Source: Chloroflexota bacterium (lineage in GTDB: Bacteria > Chloroflexota > Anaerolineae > CG2-30-64-16). From it: a stretch of DNA of 23,071 nt. Below the pieces are notes generated by a model. The model saw only the letters and a list, made by a program, of their open reading frames with translations. It ran no database searches and had not been told where the DNA came from. This document shows, one piece after another, positions 1 to 6,584 of the stretch; within the stretch, counting starts at the first letter, position 1; each line of letters starts with the position of its first letter. The stretch covers positions 1 to 23,071 of the forward strand of contig JAKPQT010000349.1 in NCBI GenBank assembly GCA_029555885.1, read 5' to 3'. Made by a program: the position numbers and the translations under genes.

Positions 1-63
1 CCGCACCTTCGGCCCGCCGTGAATGGCCAGACTCTCCTGGCCGTGGGGCACTGCTTCGTGCAT
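1..63 (-). CDS. DegT/DnrJ/EryC1-type PLP aminotransferase, N-terminal fragment
   Basis: Only the first 21 codons are inside the window; the gene runs off the left edge. The translated start contains LAIHGGPKVR, which closely matches the conserved opening (LAIDGGxPVR) of DegT/DnrJ/EryC1/StrS sugar aminotransferases, PLP enzymes that aminate keto-sugars or related compounds. An AGGA Shine-Dalgarno-like stretch lies about 7 bases before the ATG at 63, which supports the start. It lies 57 bases downstream of the tRNA-Sec gene on the same strand with no clear terminator between them, so the two could share a transcript. The identification rests on this short motif alone. It could instead be another PLP-fold family with a similar N-terminus, and nothing suggests it is selenocysteine synthase. 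Confidence 0.55.
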   Translation of the reverse strand, partial: MHEAVPHGQESLAIHGGPKVR

Positions 64-120
64 TTGAGATTCCTGGGTGACGCGTAAAACAACAGGCTGA
101 CAACTGAGGGGGGCGATAGG

Positions 121-216
121 CGGGGATGGATGGGAGTCGAACCCACCGTGGACGCTTCTTAGGCGCCCACCACCGGTTTTGAAGACCGGGGCCGCCACCG
201 AACGACAACCATCCCC
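121..216 (-). tRNA. selC: tRNA-Sec (anticodon UCA)
   Basis: Read on the minus strand, this 96-base gene folds as a selenocysteine tRNA. The acceptor stem is eight base pairs (GGGGATGG with CCATCCCC) and is followed by discriminator G. The D-stem is long (GTCGT with GCGGC). The anticodon stem CCGGT/ACCGG encloses the loop CTTCAAA, giving anticodon UCA. The variable arm is long, with a seven-pair stem (TGGGCGC with GCGTCCA). The T-loop reads TTCGACT with a GTGGG/CCCAT stem. The extended acceptor and D stems and large variable arm set tRNA-Sec apart from ordinary suppressor or serine tRNAs. The 3' CCA is not encoded. The gene implies that some UGA codons in this genome are read as selenocysteine; selA, selB and selD are not in the window. 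Confidence 0.95.
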
Positions 217-222
217 ACCGGT

Positions 223-251
223 ATTGTACGTATCGGGCGGCAGGTTGGCAA
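223..251 (-). promoter_or_regulatory. Promoter of tRNA-Sec
   Basis: On the minus strand TTGCCA (246-251) and TACAAT (223-228) are separated by 17 bases. The -10 box ends six bases before the first base of the mature tRNA, so transcription would begin at or next to the tRNA 5' end. The -35 lies within a GTTGGCA/GTTGCAGGTT repeat word that recurs elsewhere in the window. Confidence 0.7.
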
Positions 252-261
252 GTTGCAGGTT
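241..261. repeat. GTTGCAGGTT-family repeat, short copy
   Basis: The stretch contains the words CAGGTTGGCA and AGTTGCAGGTT. The same words occur at 3157-3170 (inverted) and in a large inverted arrangement at 21495-21584. This copy lies between the two divergent promoters and overlaps the -35 region of tRNA-Sec. Confidence 0.55.
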
Positions 262-271
262 CGCGCTGCGC

Positions 272-299
272 TTGACACCCCTCGCGGCTAACCTATAAT
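272..299 (+). promoter_or_regulatory. Consensus sigma70-type promoter of the first permease operon
   Basis: TTGACA (272-277) and TATAAT (294-299) match both consensus boxes exactly with a 16-base spacer. The ATG at 298 lies inside the -10 box, so it cannot be on this transcript. Transcription should start near 305-307, on or beside the ATG at 307, implying a leaderless mRNA. Confidence 0.8.
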
Positions 300-306
300 G
301 ACCCTG

Positions 307-1320
307 ATGCTGCGCTTGTTCTTCCGCCGCCTGACCTGGGCCCTGCCGGTCCTGCTCCTCGTCTCAGCGATCATGTTCCTGCTGATGCACGCAGTCCCCG
401 GCAGCCCGTGGGACAGCCGCGAGGGACGACGGTTTGCCAACCTCGATCGGGACCCGATCTCCCGCGCTACGCTCGACCGCCGCTACGGCCTCGATCTGCC
501 CCTCGCGGAGCAGTTCGTGCGCTACATCGCCGGGTACATCGATGAGGAGGGTCGCTTTCGCTGCGGCGCGGTCTGCGGCAATCTCGGCCCCTCTTATCGC
601 CAGGCCGGCCGCACCGTGGAGGAAGTCTTCTTCGAACCGCCGGAGAACCGCTCGTTTTGGGAGAGCCGCGTCGGTTACTCGCTGCGCCTGGGCCTCTACG
701 CGTTCACCTTCGCGCTGGCAGCCGGCATCCCCCTCGGCGTCCTGGCTGCGGTCCGGCAGAACCGCCCCGTGGATATCATGCTGCGCGTGTTGACCGCGGT
801 CGGGGTAGCCATCCCGAACTTCGTCCTTGGCCTACTGCTCATCATCGTGCTCGGCTCGGGGCTGGGGTTCATCACGCTGACCCCCGGCTCATGGGCGTCA
901 GCTCCTCCGCGCATGTGGATTGTCCCGGTGTTCGTGCTGGCCCTCGGCCCGCTCACGACCATCGTCCGCCTCACGCGCGCTAGCGTGCTGGAAGTCGTGC
1001 GGCAGGACTACGTGCGTACCGCCCGCGCCAAGGGCTTAGGAGAGCGCGCGGTCATCTCCGTCCACGTGCTCAAAAACGCGCTCATCCCCATCATCACGAT
1101 GCTGGCGCCGGTCCTCGCGGAGCTGGTTACTGGTGCGTTCGTGATCGAGACGATGTTCGGCTTCCCCGGCATCGGCCGCGAGTACGTGCAAGCGGTCGGC
1201 CTGCACGATTACTCGATGGTCATGGCTGCGACCCTGCTCTACGCCGTGCTGGTCATCTTCGCCAACCTGAGCGTCGACCTGGTCTATGCCGCGGCTGACC
1301 CGCGGGCGCGGGTGGGGTGA
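307..1320 (+). CDS. ABC transporter permease, DppB/OppB type
   Basis: This 337-residue inner-membrane permease belongs to the peptide/nickel importer family (binding-protein-dependent transport system, first subunit). It has an N-terminal membrane helix (LFFRRLTWALPVLLLVSA) followed by the family VPGSP motif. A longer-than-usual periplasmic segment rich in charged residues contains two cysteines (residues about 86 and 90). The EAA loop reads DYVRTARAKGLGERAVISVH, the site that contacts the ATPase. The C-terminus FGFPGIGREYVQAV is typical. I place the start at 307 rather than the upstream in-frame ATG at 298, because 298 lies inside the -10 box. The DppC partner starts 13 bases after the stop. 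No binding protein or ATPase gene adjoins the pair, so the substrate is unknown; peptides are the family default. Confidence 0.9.
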   Translation: MLRLFFRRLTWALPVLLLVSAIMFLLMHAVPGSPWDSREGRRFANLDRDPISRATLDRRYGLDLPLAEQFVRYIAGYIDEEGRFRCGAVCGNLGPSYRQAGRTVEEVFFEPPENRSFWESRVGYSLRLGLYAFTFALAAGIPLGVLAAVRQNRPVDIMLRVLTAVGVAIPNFVLGLLLIIVLGSGLGFITLTPGSWASAPPRMWIVPVFVLALGPLTTIVRLTRASVLEVVRQDYVRTARAKGLGERAVISVHVLKNALIPIITMLAPVLAELVTGAFVIETMFGFPGIGREYVQAVGLHDYSMVMAATLLYAVLVIFANLSVDLVYAAADPRARVG

Positions 1321-1333
1321 AAGGGCCGCGGGC

Positions 1334-2284
1334 ATGACCCGGAACGATACGATCCGTCTGTACCCGCCGCGCAGCTTGTGGCGCCAGGTGTGGGCGCGGC
1401 TGCTGCGTGATCCCCGCGGCATGTTGGGCCTGGCGCTGGTGGTACTGTTCAGCATTATTGCCGTCGTCGGCCCGCCCCTCGCACCGCACGATCCTCGCCG
1501 GCTCGATTATGACCGCGAGTACACGCCGCCGTTCTGGCAGGTGCGTTCCCTGGTGAACCTTACCCCTGACCCTGCTTATCCACTGGGCACCGACGGTCAG
1601 GGCCGCGATGTGTTCAGCCGCATGCTCTATGGCACGCGTATTTCCATGTCGATCGGCTGGCTGACCGTGCTGTTCACTCTGCTCATCGGCCTGCCGATCG
1701 GTCTGCTGGCCGGCTACCGGGGCGGGCTGGTGGATAATCTGCTGATGCGGCTGGCGGATGTCTTCTATGCGCTTCCGACCATCATGTTCTACATCCTGGT
1801 GGTCATGCTGCTGCGCGAGACGGCATTCGGTCGCCTGCTGAACGGCCTGGCGATGCTGGTGCTGGCCTTTTCTGCGGTCGGCTGGGTGGGCGTCGCTCGG
1901 CTGGCGCGCGGGTCGACGCTCGTGCTGCGGGAGGCGCTGTACGTCGATGCAGGACGAGTCGCCGGTGCAACTACCTTCCGGCTGTTGAGCCGCCACATCC
2001 TGCCCAACATTCTCGGCCCGATTCTCGTCTGGGTGACTGCGACGCTCCCGCGCGTCGTGACGATCGAGGCCATCCTGGGCTACCTGCGCATCAGCATCAG
2101 CCCTGCAGCCAACCCCGATGCGTTCTACACCCTGAGCTGGGGCGGCATGTTCTACGAGGGCCGGAACGCGCTGCGCAGCGCGCCGTGGGTGCTCATCGTC
2201 CCGGCGGTCTGCCTCATGCTGGTCAGCATCGGCTTCACTTTCCTGGGCGACAGCCTGCGCGACGCGCTCGACCCGCGGCGGTAG
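1334..2284 (+). CDS. ABC transporter permease, DppC/OppC type
   Basis: This 316-residue permease is the second membrane subunit of the same importer. The N-terminus shows the DppC pattern (WARLLRDPRGMLGLALVVLF, then LAPHDP), followed by the conserved LGTDGQGRDVFSRMLYGTRIS and a C-terminal GDSLRDALDPR. The EAA-like loop is around VDAGRVAGATTFRLLSRHIL. The usual EAGLSFLGLG block is replaced by EAILGYLRISISPAANPDAF with a longer loop before SWGGMFYEGR, so it is a divergent branch. The start at 1334 has AAGGG about nine bases upstream. An earlier ATG at 1286 would overlap dppB and add an unconserved arginine-rich leader. It is transcribed from the promoter at 272-299 together with the preceding gene. 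Confidence 0.88.
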   Translation: MTRNDTIRLYPPRSLWRQVWARLLRDPRGMLGLALVVLFSIIAVVGPPLAPHDPRRLDYDREYTPPFWQVRSLVNLTPDPAYPLGTDGQGRDVFSRMLYGTRISMSIGWLTVLFTLLIGLPIGLLAGYRGGLVDNLLMRLADVFYALPTIMFYILVVMLLRETAFGRLLNGLAMLVLAFSAVGWVGVARLARGSTLVLREALYVDAGRVAGATTFRLLSRHILPNILGPILVWVTATLPRVVTIEAILGYLRISISPAANPDAFYTLSWGGMFYEGRNALRSAPWVLIVPAVCLMLVSIGFTFLGDSLRDALDPRR

Positions 2285-2294
2285 GCAGGAAGCT

Positions 2295-2322
2295 GGAAGC
2301 CGGCACCTTCTACCGGATTTCC
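2295..2322. terminator. Weak imperfect hairpin between convergent genes
   Basis: GGAAGCCGG (2295-2303) can pair imperfectly with CCGGATTTCC (2313-2322) between the convergent permease and Nif3-like genes, overlapping the latter's stop. There is no strong T-run, so it is only a possible terminator. Confidence 0.25.
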
Positions 2323-3101
2323 CACACGCACGGCAGCTCGTGAAAGCGGAAGTCCACAGCGGGGAAGGCCCTGGTGAGGATGTCCGTCGCGCGGCGCAGG
2401 CCCGGGTTCTCGCTGACCTCGTGGCTCGTCTCGATCATCGCGATGCCGGCCTCCGCCGCAAAGCGGAAACCGTAGTTGTCCGACTCCCCGGCGATGAAGA
2501 CGTCGCACCCTTGCGCGATGAGGCTCTGCTGATAGTCTACGTTGACGAACAGGCCCAGCCCGCCCCATGGCAGCCCTACGCGACGCACAACCTGGTCCAG
2601 GCCGCGCGGCGCGCTGACCCGGAGTGCGGGCATGTCCAGCGCGACCTTGGCGCGCGTGACCAGCTCGCCGACCGTGCAGGGCGGAATCTCGTAGACGCGC
2701 ACCAGCCGGTCATCGTACACCGGCGCACCGAGCCCGAGCAGCAGGGCGAAGTCCTCCAGGATCGTCAGCACGTCCAGCGACCAGTGCAGCCGGGCATAGG
2801 TCAGGCCATAGCGGTCGAGCAGCTCCCGCCGCTGCCGGTTGACCGCCCAGTCGTACCAGCCTGCCGGCGGCGCCGCGGGATCGTGCGCGTTGTATGGGAA
2901 ATAGAGGCTCTCATGGCCGATGAGCAGCTCGTGGCCTGCTGCGGCCGCGGCCTCGATGGCCTCCGGCGCAGCCATCCAGCATACCGTCGCGCCGGTTACT
3001 TCGCGGCTGGCGTCAGGGCCGTGGCGCACGCCTTCCTCATCATCCAGCGGCTTGCCGATAGCCGCTGACACATAATCGAGGACTTCTTGGATCGTTGTCA
3101 T
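2310..3101 (-). CDS. Nif3-like (DUF34) dinuclear metal-centre protein
   Basis: The 263-residue product matches the Nif3/DUF34 family, cytosolic ring-shaped proteins with a two-metal site per subunit; the biochemical role is still debated. The N-terminus TIQEVLDYVSAAIGKPLDDE fits. The metal-binding pattern is spread along the chain: GHESLYFPY (residues about 78-86) replaces the usual HHP, GESDNYG lies in the second half, and IETSHEVSEN near the C-terminus stands for the family GHxxTE. These deviations mark a divergent subfamily. I chose ATG 3101 because GGAGG lies six bases upstream and homology begins there; an upstream ATG at 3167 would add an unrelated tail. It is divergent from the radical SAM gene at 3352, separated by about 250 bases holding a repeat. 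Confidence 0.75.
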   Translation of the reverse strand: MTTIQEVLDYVSAAIGKPLDDEEGVRHGPDASREVTGATVCWMAAPEAIEAAAAAGHELLIGHESLYFPYNAHDPAAPPAGWYDWAVNRQRRELLDRYGLTYARLHWSLDVLTILEDFALLLGLGAPVYDDRLVRVYEIPPCTVGELVTRAKVALDMPALRVSAPRGLDQVVRRVGLPWGGLGLFVNVDYQQSLIAQGCDVFIAGESDNYGFRFAAEAGIAMIETSHEVSENPGLRRATDILTRAFPAVDFRFHELPCVWEIR

Positions 3102-3140
3102 AATCACCCTCCGAGAACATGAAGAGAGAACGCTGTCTCC

Positions 3141-3168
3141 ATAGTACCACAACATGCCAACCTGCAAC
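3141..3168 (-). promoter_or_regulatory. Possible promoter of the Nif3-like gene
   Basis: On the minus strand GTTGCA (3163-3168), 16 bases and TACTAT (3141-3146) lie about 40 bases upstream of the start at 3101. The -35 is provided by a GTTGCAGGTTGGCA repeat word, also found at 241-261. The -35 match is modest. Confidence 0.35.
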
Positions 3169-3203
3169 CCAGGAACTCTCCCTACGGCGTCCTGCGGAAG
3201 ATT

Positions 3204-3273
3204 GGAGTCGAGGCTTCAGCCGGTCAGGCTGGCGGCGCACGTACACTGCCAGACCGGCTAAAGCCTCGACTCC
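3204..3273. repeat. Long inverted repeat (GAGTCGAGGCTT family)
   Basis: Two 22-base arms, 3204-3225 and 3252-3273, are inverted copies with a single mismatch (CTTC versus CTTT), around a 26-base loop. Each arm contains GAGTCGAGGCTT and GCCGGTC. A degenerate copy occurs at 4456-4529. The element sits between the divergent Nif3-like and radical SAM genes. There is no T-run, so a mobile palindromic repeat is more likely than a terminator. Confidence 0.8.
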
Positions 3274-3294
3274 GTCTACATTCGACATCCCAAG

Positions 3295-3323
3295 CTGCAA
3301 TGCATCGGCGGTCGTGGTATCAT
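3295..3323 (+). promoter_or_regulatory. Possible promoter of the radical SAM gene
   Basis: CTGCAA (3295-3300), a 17-base spacer and TATCAT (3318-3323) lie about 30 bases upstream of the ATG at 3352. The -10 is good and the -35 weak. Confidence 0.4.
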
Positions 3324-3351
3324 AGGATTGAATCCGCCACGGGAGGCGACT

Positions 3352-4371
3352 ATGGCACACAAGGCGATCCTCTGGGAACCGCTGGCGCCGGGAGACCGGC
3401 GGGTGCGCTGCAACCTGTGTGCGCACCGCTGCGTCATTCCTCCCGGCAAGCTGGGCGCGTGCTGCGTGCGCGAGAATGTAGATGGCGAGCTGGTCACGCT
3501 GGTCTACGAACGGACGATCGCGCAGCACGTCGACCCGATCGAGAAGAAGCCCCTGTTTCATTTCCTGCCCGGCACGACCGCGTTCTCCATCGCCACGCCG
3601 GGGTGTAACTTCCGCTGCGCGTTCTGTCAGAACTGGGAGATTTCCCAGATGCCGCGCGAGACTCACGAGGTCGTTGGCCGCGCGGCGACCCCGCGAGACA
3701 TTGCCCGCGCGGCGCAGCGAGCCGGTTGCGCGTCCATCGCATATACCTACACCGAACCGACCATCTTCGGGGAGTATGCGCTCGATTGCGCGGCTGAGGA
3801 GCGGGCACTGGGGCTAAAGAATGTGTTCGTCAGCAACGGCTACATGACGCCGGAGTTCATCGATCTGATGGTAGGGCGGATCGACGCCATCAACGTGGAC
3901 CTGAAGGCAGGGCGGGGCGAGTTTTACCGCAAGCTGTCCGGCGCAGCGCTCGAACCGGTGCTGGCGAACCTCAAGCGGCTGCAGACGGCGGCCATCTGGG
4001 TGGAGGTCACGACGTTGGTGATCCCAGGCGCGAACGACTCCGACGACGAGCTGCGCTGGGTCGCGGCCTATCTGCACGACGAGCTGGGCCCGGATACGCC
4101 CTGGCACATCAGCCGCTTCTATCCGCAGTACCGGATGGCCGACACGCCGCCGACGCCGACGGCGACGCTCGAACGCGCCTGGCTGATCGGCCGCGATGCA
4201 GGGCTAAGGTATGTGTATGTCGGCAACGTGCCCGGCAATCACAGCGAGAGCACGTTCTGCCCGCAGTGCGGCCAGGTGGCGGTTGCGCGGGCGGGTTATC
4301 AGGTCGGGCGCGTGCGAGTTCGGGACGGTCGCTGCGACCGCTGCGGCGCGGCGATTGCCGGGGTGTGGTGA
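3352..4371 (+). CDS. amrS: AmmeMemoRadiSam-system radical SAM enzyme (AmrS type)
   Basis: This 339-residue protein is a radical SAM enzyme of the AmrS group, related to pyruvate formate-lyase activating enzymes. The cluster motif is GCNFRCAFCQNW, with cysteines 85, 89 and 92 positioned to bind the 4Fe-4S cluster that cleaves S-adenosylmethionine. An N-terminal cysteine set (CNLCAHRC, residues 20-27, plus C37/C38) and a C-terminal pair of CxxC knuckles (CPQCG and CDRCG) match the family and probably bind metal. FHFLPGTTAFSIATPG before the motif is also characteristic. ATG 3352 is chosen because GGGAGG lies five bases upstream. The usual partners, AMMECR1 and Memo, are not in the window; the substrate is not established from sequence. 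Confidence 0.85.
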   Translation: MAHKAILWEPLAPGDRRVRCNLCAHRCVIPPGKLGACCVRENVDGELVTLVYERTIAQHVDPIEKKPLFHFLPGTTAFSIATPGCNFRCAFCQNWEISQMPRETHEVVGRAATPRDIARAAQRAGCASIAYTYTEPTIFGEYALDCAAEERALGLKNVFVSNGYMTPEFIDLMVGRIDAINVDLKAGRGEFYRKLSGAALEPVLANLKRLQTAAIWVEVTTLVIPGANDSDDELRWVAAYLHDELGPDTPWHISRFYPQYRMADTPPTPTATLERAWLIGRDAGLRYVYVGNVPGNHSESTFCPQCGQVAVARAGYQVGRVRVRDGRCDRCGAAIAGVW

Positions 4372-4569
4372 CAGGGTGCGCAGGTGAACAGGTGACGGGG
4401 TGAAGAGGTGAAGAGGTGATATGGGCTCACTGCGGTTGCCCTGCTTTCGAGAGCCGTCGGAGTGCAAAGTTTCGCTGGTCGCGCTGTCTTAGGAGGCGCA
4501 CACCCAACCCGACAGAAGCCTCGACTCTGACTTCATCCCGTCACCCCGTCACCTGTTCTCCTCTTCACA
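4372..4569. repeat. Inverted repeat of GGTGA/GAAGAGG words spanning the whole gap
   Basis: The gap starts immediately after the amrS stop. The left arm (4372-4419) is built of repeated words such as AGGTGA and GAAGAGGTG. The right arm (4531-4569) is its inverse. An 18-base core is perfectly inverted: 4386-4403 with 4541-4558. The right arm extends over the end of the leftward permease gene, so its TGAAGAGG word supplies that gene's TGA stop. A second, degenerate repeat of another family lies between the arms. No gene is seen in this stretch. Confidence 0.75.
4456..4529. repeat. Degenerate copy of the GAGTCGAGGCTT inverted repeat
   Basis: The right end AGAAGCCTCGACTC is a clear match to the arm at 3252-3273, and the left part (TCGGAGTGCAAAGTTTCGC) matches the other arm with many changes. 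The middle retains AGGCGCACAC, like GGCGCACGTACAC in the first copy. It is nested between the arms of the 4372-4569 element. Confidence 0.5.
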
Positions 4570-5473
4570 TCTTCCCGCGCAGGTACGGGTCCAGGGCGTC
4601 GCGCAGGCCGTCACCGACGAAGTTGAAGGCGAGGACCGTGACCAGGATGGCGAGGCCCGGGAGGATGGAGGCCCACGGTGCGGAGAAGACGTACTGCTGG
4701 GCTTCATTCACCATCAGGCCCCAGCTTGGGGTGGGCGGTTGCGCACCGACGCCGAGGAAGCTGAGCCCAGCCTCCGCCATGATGGCCGAGGGGATGCCGA
4801 GCGTCAGCAGAATCAGGATGGGTGCCAGGCAGTTGGGCAGGATGTGGCGGAACATGACGCCGCCCCGACTCACCCCGACCGCGTGCGCAGCCGCAACGAA
4901 CTCGCGCTCGCGCAGCGACAGGGTCTGGCTGCGCACGACGCGCGCGGCTGATGCCCACCCGACAACGCTCAGCGCGATGAAGAGGGTGAACAGTGAGGCG
5001 CCGAGGGTGTAGGTTACGACCATCGCCAGGATGAGCGAGGGGAAGGCCATCACCACGTCGCCTATACGCATGAGCAGCGTGTCGACCCAGCCGCCGGTAT
5101 ACCCACTGACCACCCCGATGACCGTTCCGATGAACATGGAGAAGAAGGCCGGAATCAGGCCGATTAACAGGGAGATGCGCGCGCCATAGATGACCCGGCT
5201 GAAAATGTCGCGGCCGTAGAAATCGGTCCCGAACAGGTGGGCGAGGGAGGGCGGTTGGAACTGATCGTCCAGCACGACGCCGGTCGGGTCGTAGGGCGCA
5301 ATGAGCGGCGCGGCTGCTGCGGCCAGGGCCAGCAGCGCGACAACGCCGACTCCGATCAGCGCAAGCCGGTTTCGGCGGAAGCGCCGCCAGACGTCCCGAC
5401 CGAATGTTGTCTGGCGGGATGCAGGCGTAATCGTAGCCGCGGGCAAGGCGGCGGAGGTAGTTGTAACAGGCAT
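4565..5473 (-). CDS. ABC transporter permease, DppC/OppC type (peptide importer)
   Basis: A 302-residue permease, third gene of a leftward lipoprotein-DppB-DppC operon. It has the N-terminal FRRNRLALIGVGVVALLALA helix, LIAPYDPTG, the conserved LFGTDFYGRDIFSRVIYGARIS and the DppC EAA region EFVAAAHAVGVSRGGVMFRH. It ends with AEAGLSFLGVGAQPPTPSWG and GDGLRDALDPYLRGKM. All classical signatures are intact, unlike the divergent DppC at 1334. The ATG at 5473 begins a normal leader of about 25 residues; the Shine-Dalgarno is weak (AGGA 13 bases away). Its stop codon lies in a repeat arm. The 98-base gap from the upstream permease gene contains another repeat. It forms the membrane channel with the DppB at 5572-6492. 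Confidence 0.92.
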   Translation of the reverse strand: MPVTTTSAALPAATITPASRQTTFGRDVWRRFRRNRLALIGVGVVALLALAAAAAPLIAPYDPTGVVLDDQFQPPSLAHLFGTDFYGRDIFSRVIYGARISLLIGLIPAFFSMFIGTVIGVVSGYTGGWVDTLLMRIGDVVMAFPSLILAMVVTYTLGASLFTLFIALSVVGWASAARVVRSQTLSLREREFVAAAHAVGVSRGGVMFRHILPNCLAPILILLTLGIPSAIMAEAGLSFLGVGAQPPTPSWGLMVNEAQQYVFSAPWASILPGLAILVTVLAFNFVGDGLRDALDPYLRGKM

Positions 5474-5501
5474 CGATATCCAACTGTCCTGCGGGTTCAG
5501 G

Positions 5502-5560
5502 CATCCTTCGACAGGCGATCCTTCGTAGACCAGGGTGCGCCGTGCACCCGCGCAGGATGC
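5502..5560. repeat. CCTTCGAC/GCAGGATGC repeat, small copy
   Basis: CATCCTTCGACAGGCG at the left and CGCGCAGGATGC at the right are the same words, in the same relation, as those bounding the larger element at 15522-15641. A short hairpin (GGGTGC with GCACCC) lies between them. It occupies the gap between the two permease genes of the leftward operon. Confidence 0.5.
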
Positions 5561-5571
5561 TCCAACCGATT

Positions 5572-6492
5572 CTACTCGTATCTTATGCGTGGGTCCAGGT
5601 AGGCGTAGCTGATGTCGGCCAGCAGGTTGCCGATGACGACCAGGACGACTGTCATAATCACCGAGCCCATCAGCAAGGGGAAGTCACGCCGTTGGATCGC
5701 GCCCACGCTGATGCGGCCGACGCCGGGAATGCCGAACACGCTTTCGGTGATGACTGCGCCGGAAAGCAGGTCGGCCACCTGGATCGCCATGACGGTCACG
5801 ACAGGCAGGAGCGCGTTCTTCAGCGCGTGGCGGATCATCACCACGCGGCTGCGCAGGCCCTTGGCGCGGGCGGTGCGCACGTAATCGGAGCTCATGACCT
5901 CTAGCAGGCTCGACCGGACGAGCCGCGCGATGACCGCGGCCGAGCCCGCGCCCAGGACGATGGCGGGCATGATGAGATGCTGGATACCCCCGTAACCGGT
6001 GATGGGCAGCAGCTTCAGCTTGTAGCCGAGGACGAGCTGGAAGATGAGGCCGGACCAGAACACCGGCACGGAGACGCCGAGCAGGGCCAGCAGGGTGACC
6101 AGGTAGTCGCGGCCCGAATACGGGCGCAGCGCAGCGATGATGCCTGCGGGGATGCCGATGCCCCAGGCGACAAGCAACGAGGAGAGGGTGAGCGCCAGCG
6201 TCGCCGGAAAGGCCTGCGCCAGCAGCTCACCCACGTCGCGGCGAATCTTGTAAGACTCTCCGAAGTCGCCCTGCAGCACCCCGCCCATGTAGCGCAGGTA
6301 GCGTTGGAGCCACGGATCATCCAGATGCATCTCCCGCCGCACCCGCTCGACCACGTCCGGCTGAATGTGCTCGCGCATCATCAGCGCGATGGGATCGCCC
6401 GGCACAACCTGGAGCAGGACGAAGGTCAAGAAGGTCGTGCCGATGATGACCGGCACGGCCTGGAGGATGCGGCGGAGGATGTAGGTGAGCAC
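5572..6492 (-). CDS. ABC transporter permease, DppB/OppB type (peptide importer)
   Basis: This 306-residue permease has the standard DppB layout. An N-terminal helix (MLTYILRRILQAVPVIIGTT) is followed by VVPGDP, then GDFGESYKIRRDVGELL, five further hydrophobic segments, and the EAA loop DYVRTARAKGLRSRVVMIRH with ALKNALLPV. It ends FGIPGVGRISVGAIQRRDFPL and DPRIRYE. The start is a GTG at 6492, preceded by GGAG with a six-base spacing; no better ATG is in frame nearby. It lies between the binding lipoprotein and the DppC gene and is the first permease of the operon. The 92-base gap to the upstream gene is filled by a long hairpin repeat. Confidence 0.92.
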   Translation of the reverse strand: MLTYILRRILQAVPVIIGTTFLTFVLLQVVPGDPIALMMREHIQPDVVERVRREMHLDDPWLQRYLRYMGGVLQGDFGESYKIRRDVGELLAQAFPATLALTLSSLLVAWGIGIPAGIIAALRPYSGRDYLVTLLALLGVSVPVFWSGLIFQLVLGYKLKLLPITGYGGIQHLIMPAIVLGAGSAAVIARLVRSSLLEVMSSDYVRTARAKGLRSRVVMIRHALKNALLPVVTVMAIQVADLLSGAVITESVFGIPGVGRISVGAIQRRDFPLLMGSVIMTVVLVVIGNLLADISYAYLDPRIRYE

Positions 6493-6515
6493 GATGACTC
6501 CGAAGACGTAACCGG

Positions 6516-6580
6516 TAACGAGTAATGCGTAACGAGCAGAAGTGTCTGCTTACTCGTTACGCATTACGCATTACTCGTTA
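6516..6580. repeat. Hairpin repeat of TAACGAG/TAATGCG words
   Basis: The left arm (6516-6536) reads TAACGAG-TAATGCG-TAACGAG. The right arm (6553-6580) is its inverse but carries TAATGCG twice, so the arms differ by one 7-base word. The inner part GCAGA-AGTG-TCTGC closes a tight loop. The element lies between the lipoprotein and permease genes of one operon, where a stem this long could lower downstream expression or protect the lipoprotein mRNA end. Confidence 0.8.
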
Positions 6581-6584
6581 GTCG

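Noticed and set aside
1..63. Partial gene as selenocysteine synthase (selA), suggested by the adjacent tRNA-Sec
   Set aside because: The N-terminus LAIHGGPKVR fits DegT-type aminotransferases and does not look like the SelA start.
298..306. ATG at 298 as the start of the first permease gene
   Set aside because: It is part of the TATAAT box of the only good promoter, so it would not be on the mRNA; the ATG at 307 fits both homology and promoter.
2340..3068. Rightward frame opposite the Nif3-like gene
   Set aside because: It is a GC-rich antisense shadow; the leftward frame has a Shine-Dalgarno and family motifs.
4372..4569. CRISPR array in the repeat-rich gap
   Set aside because: The words are short, partly overlapping and arranged as inverted arms, with no regular repeat-spacer units and no cas genes.
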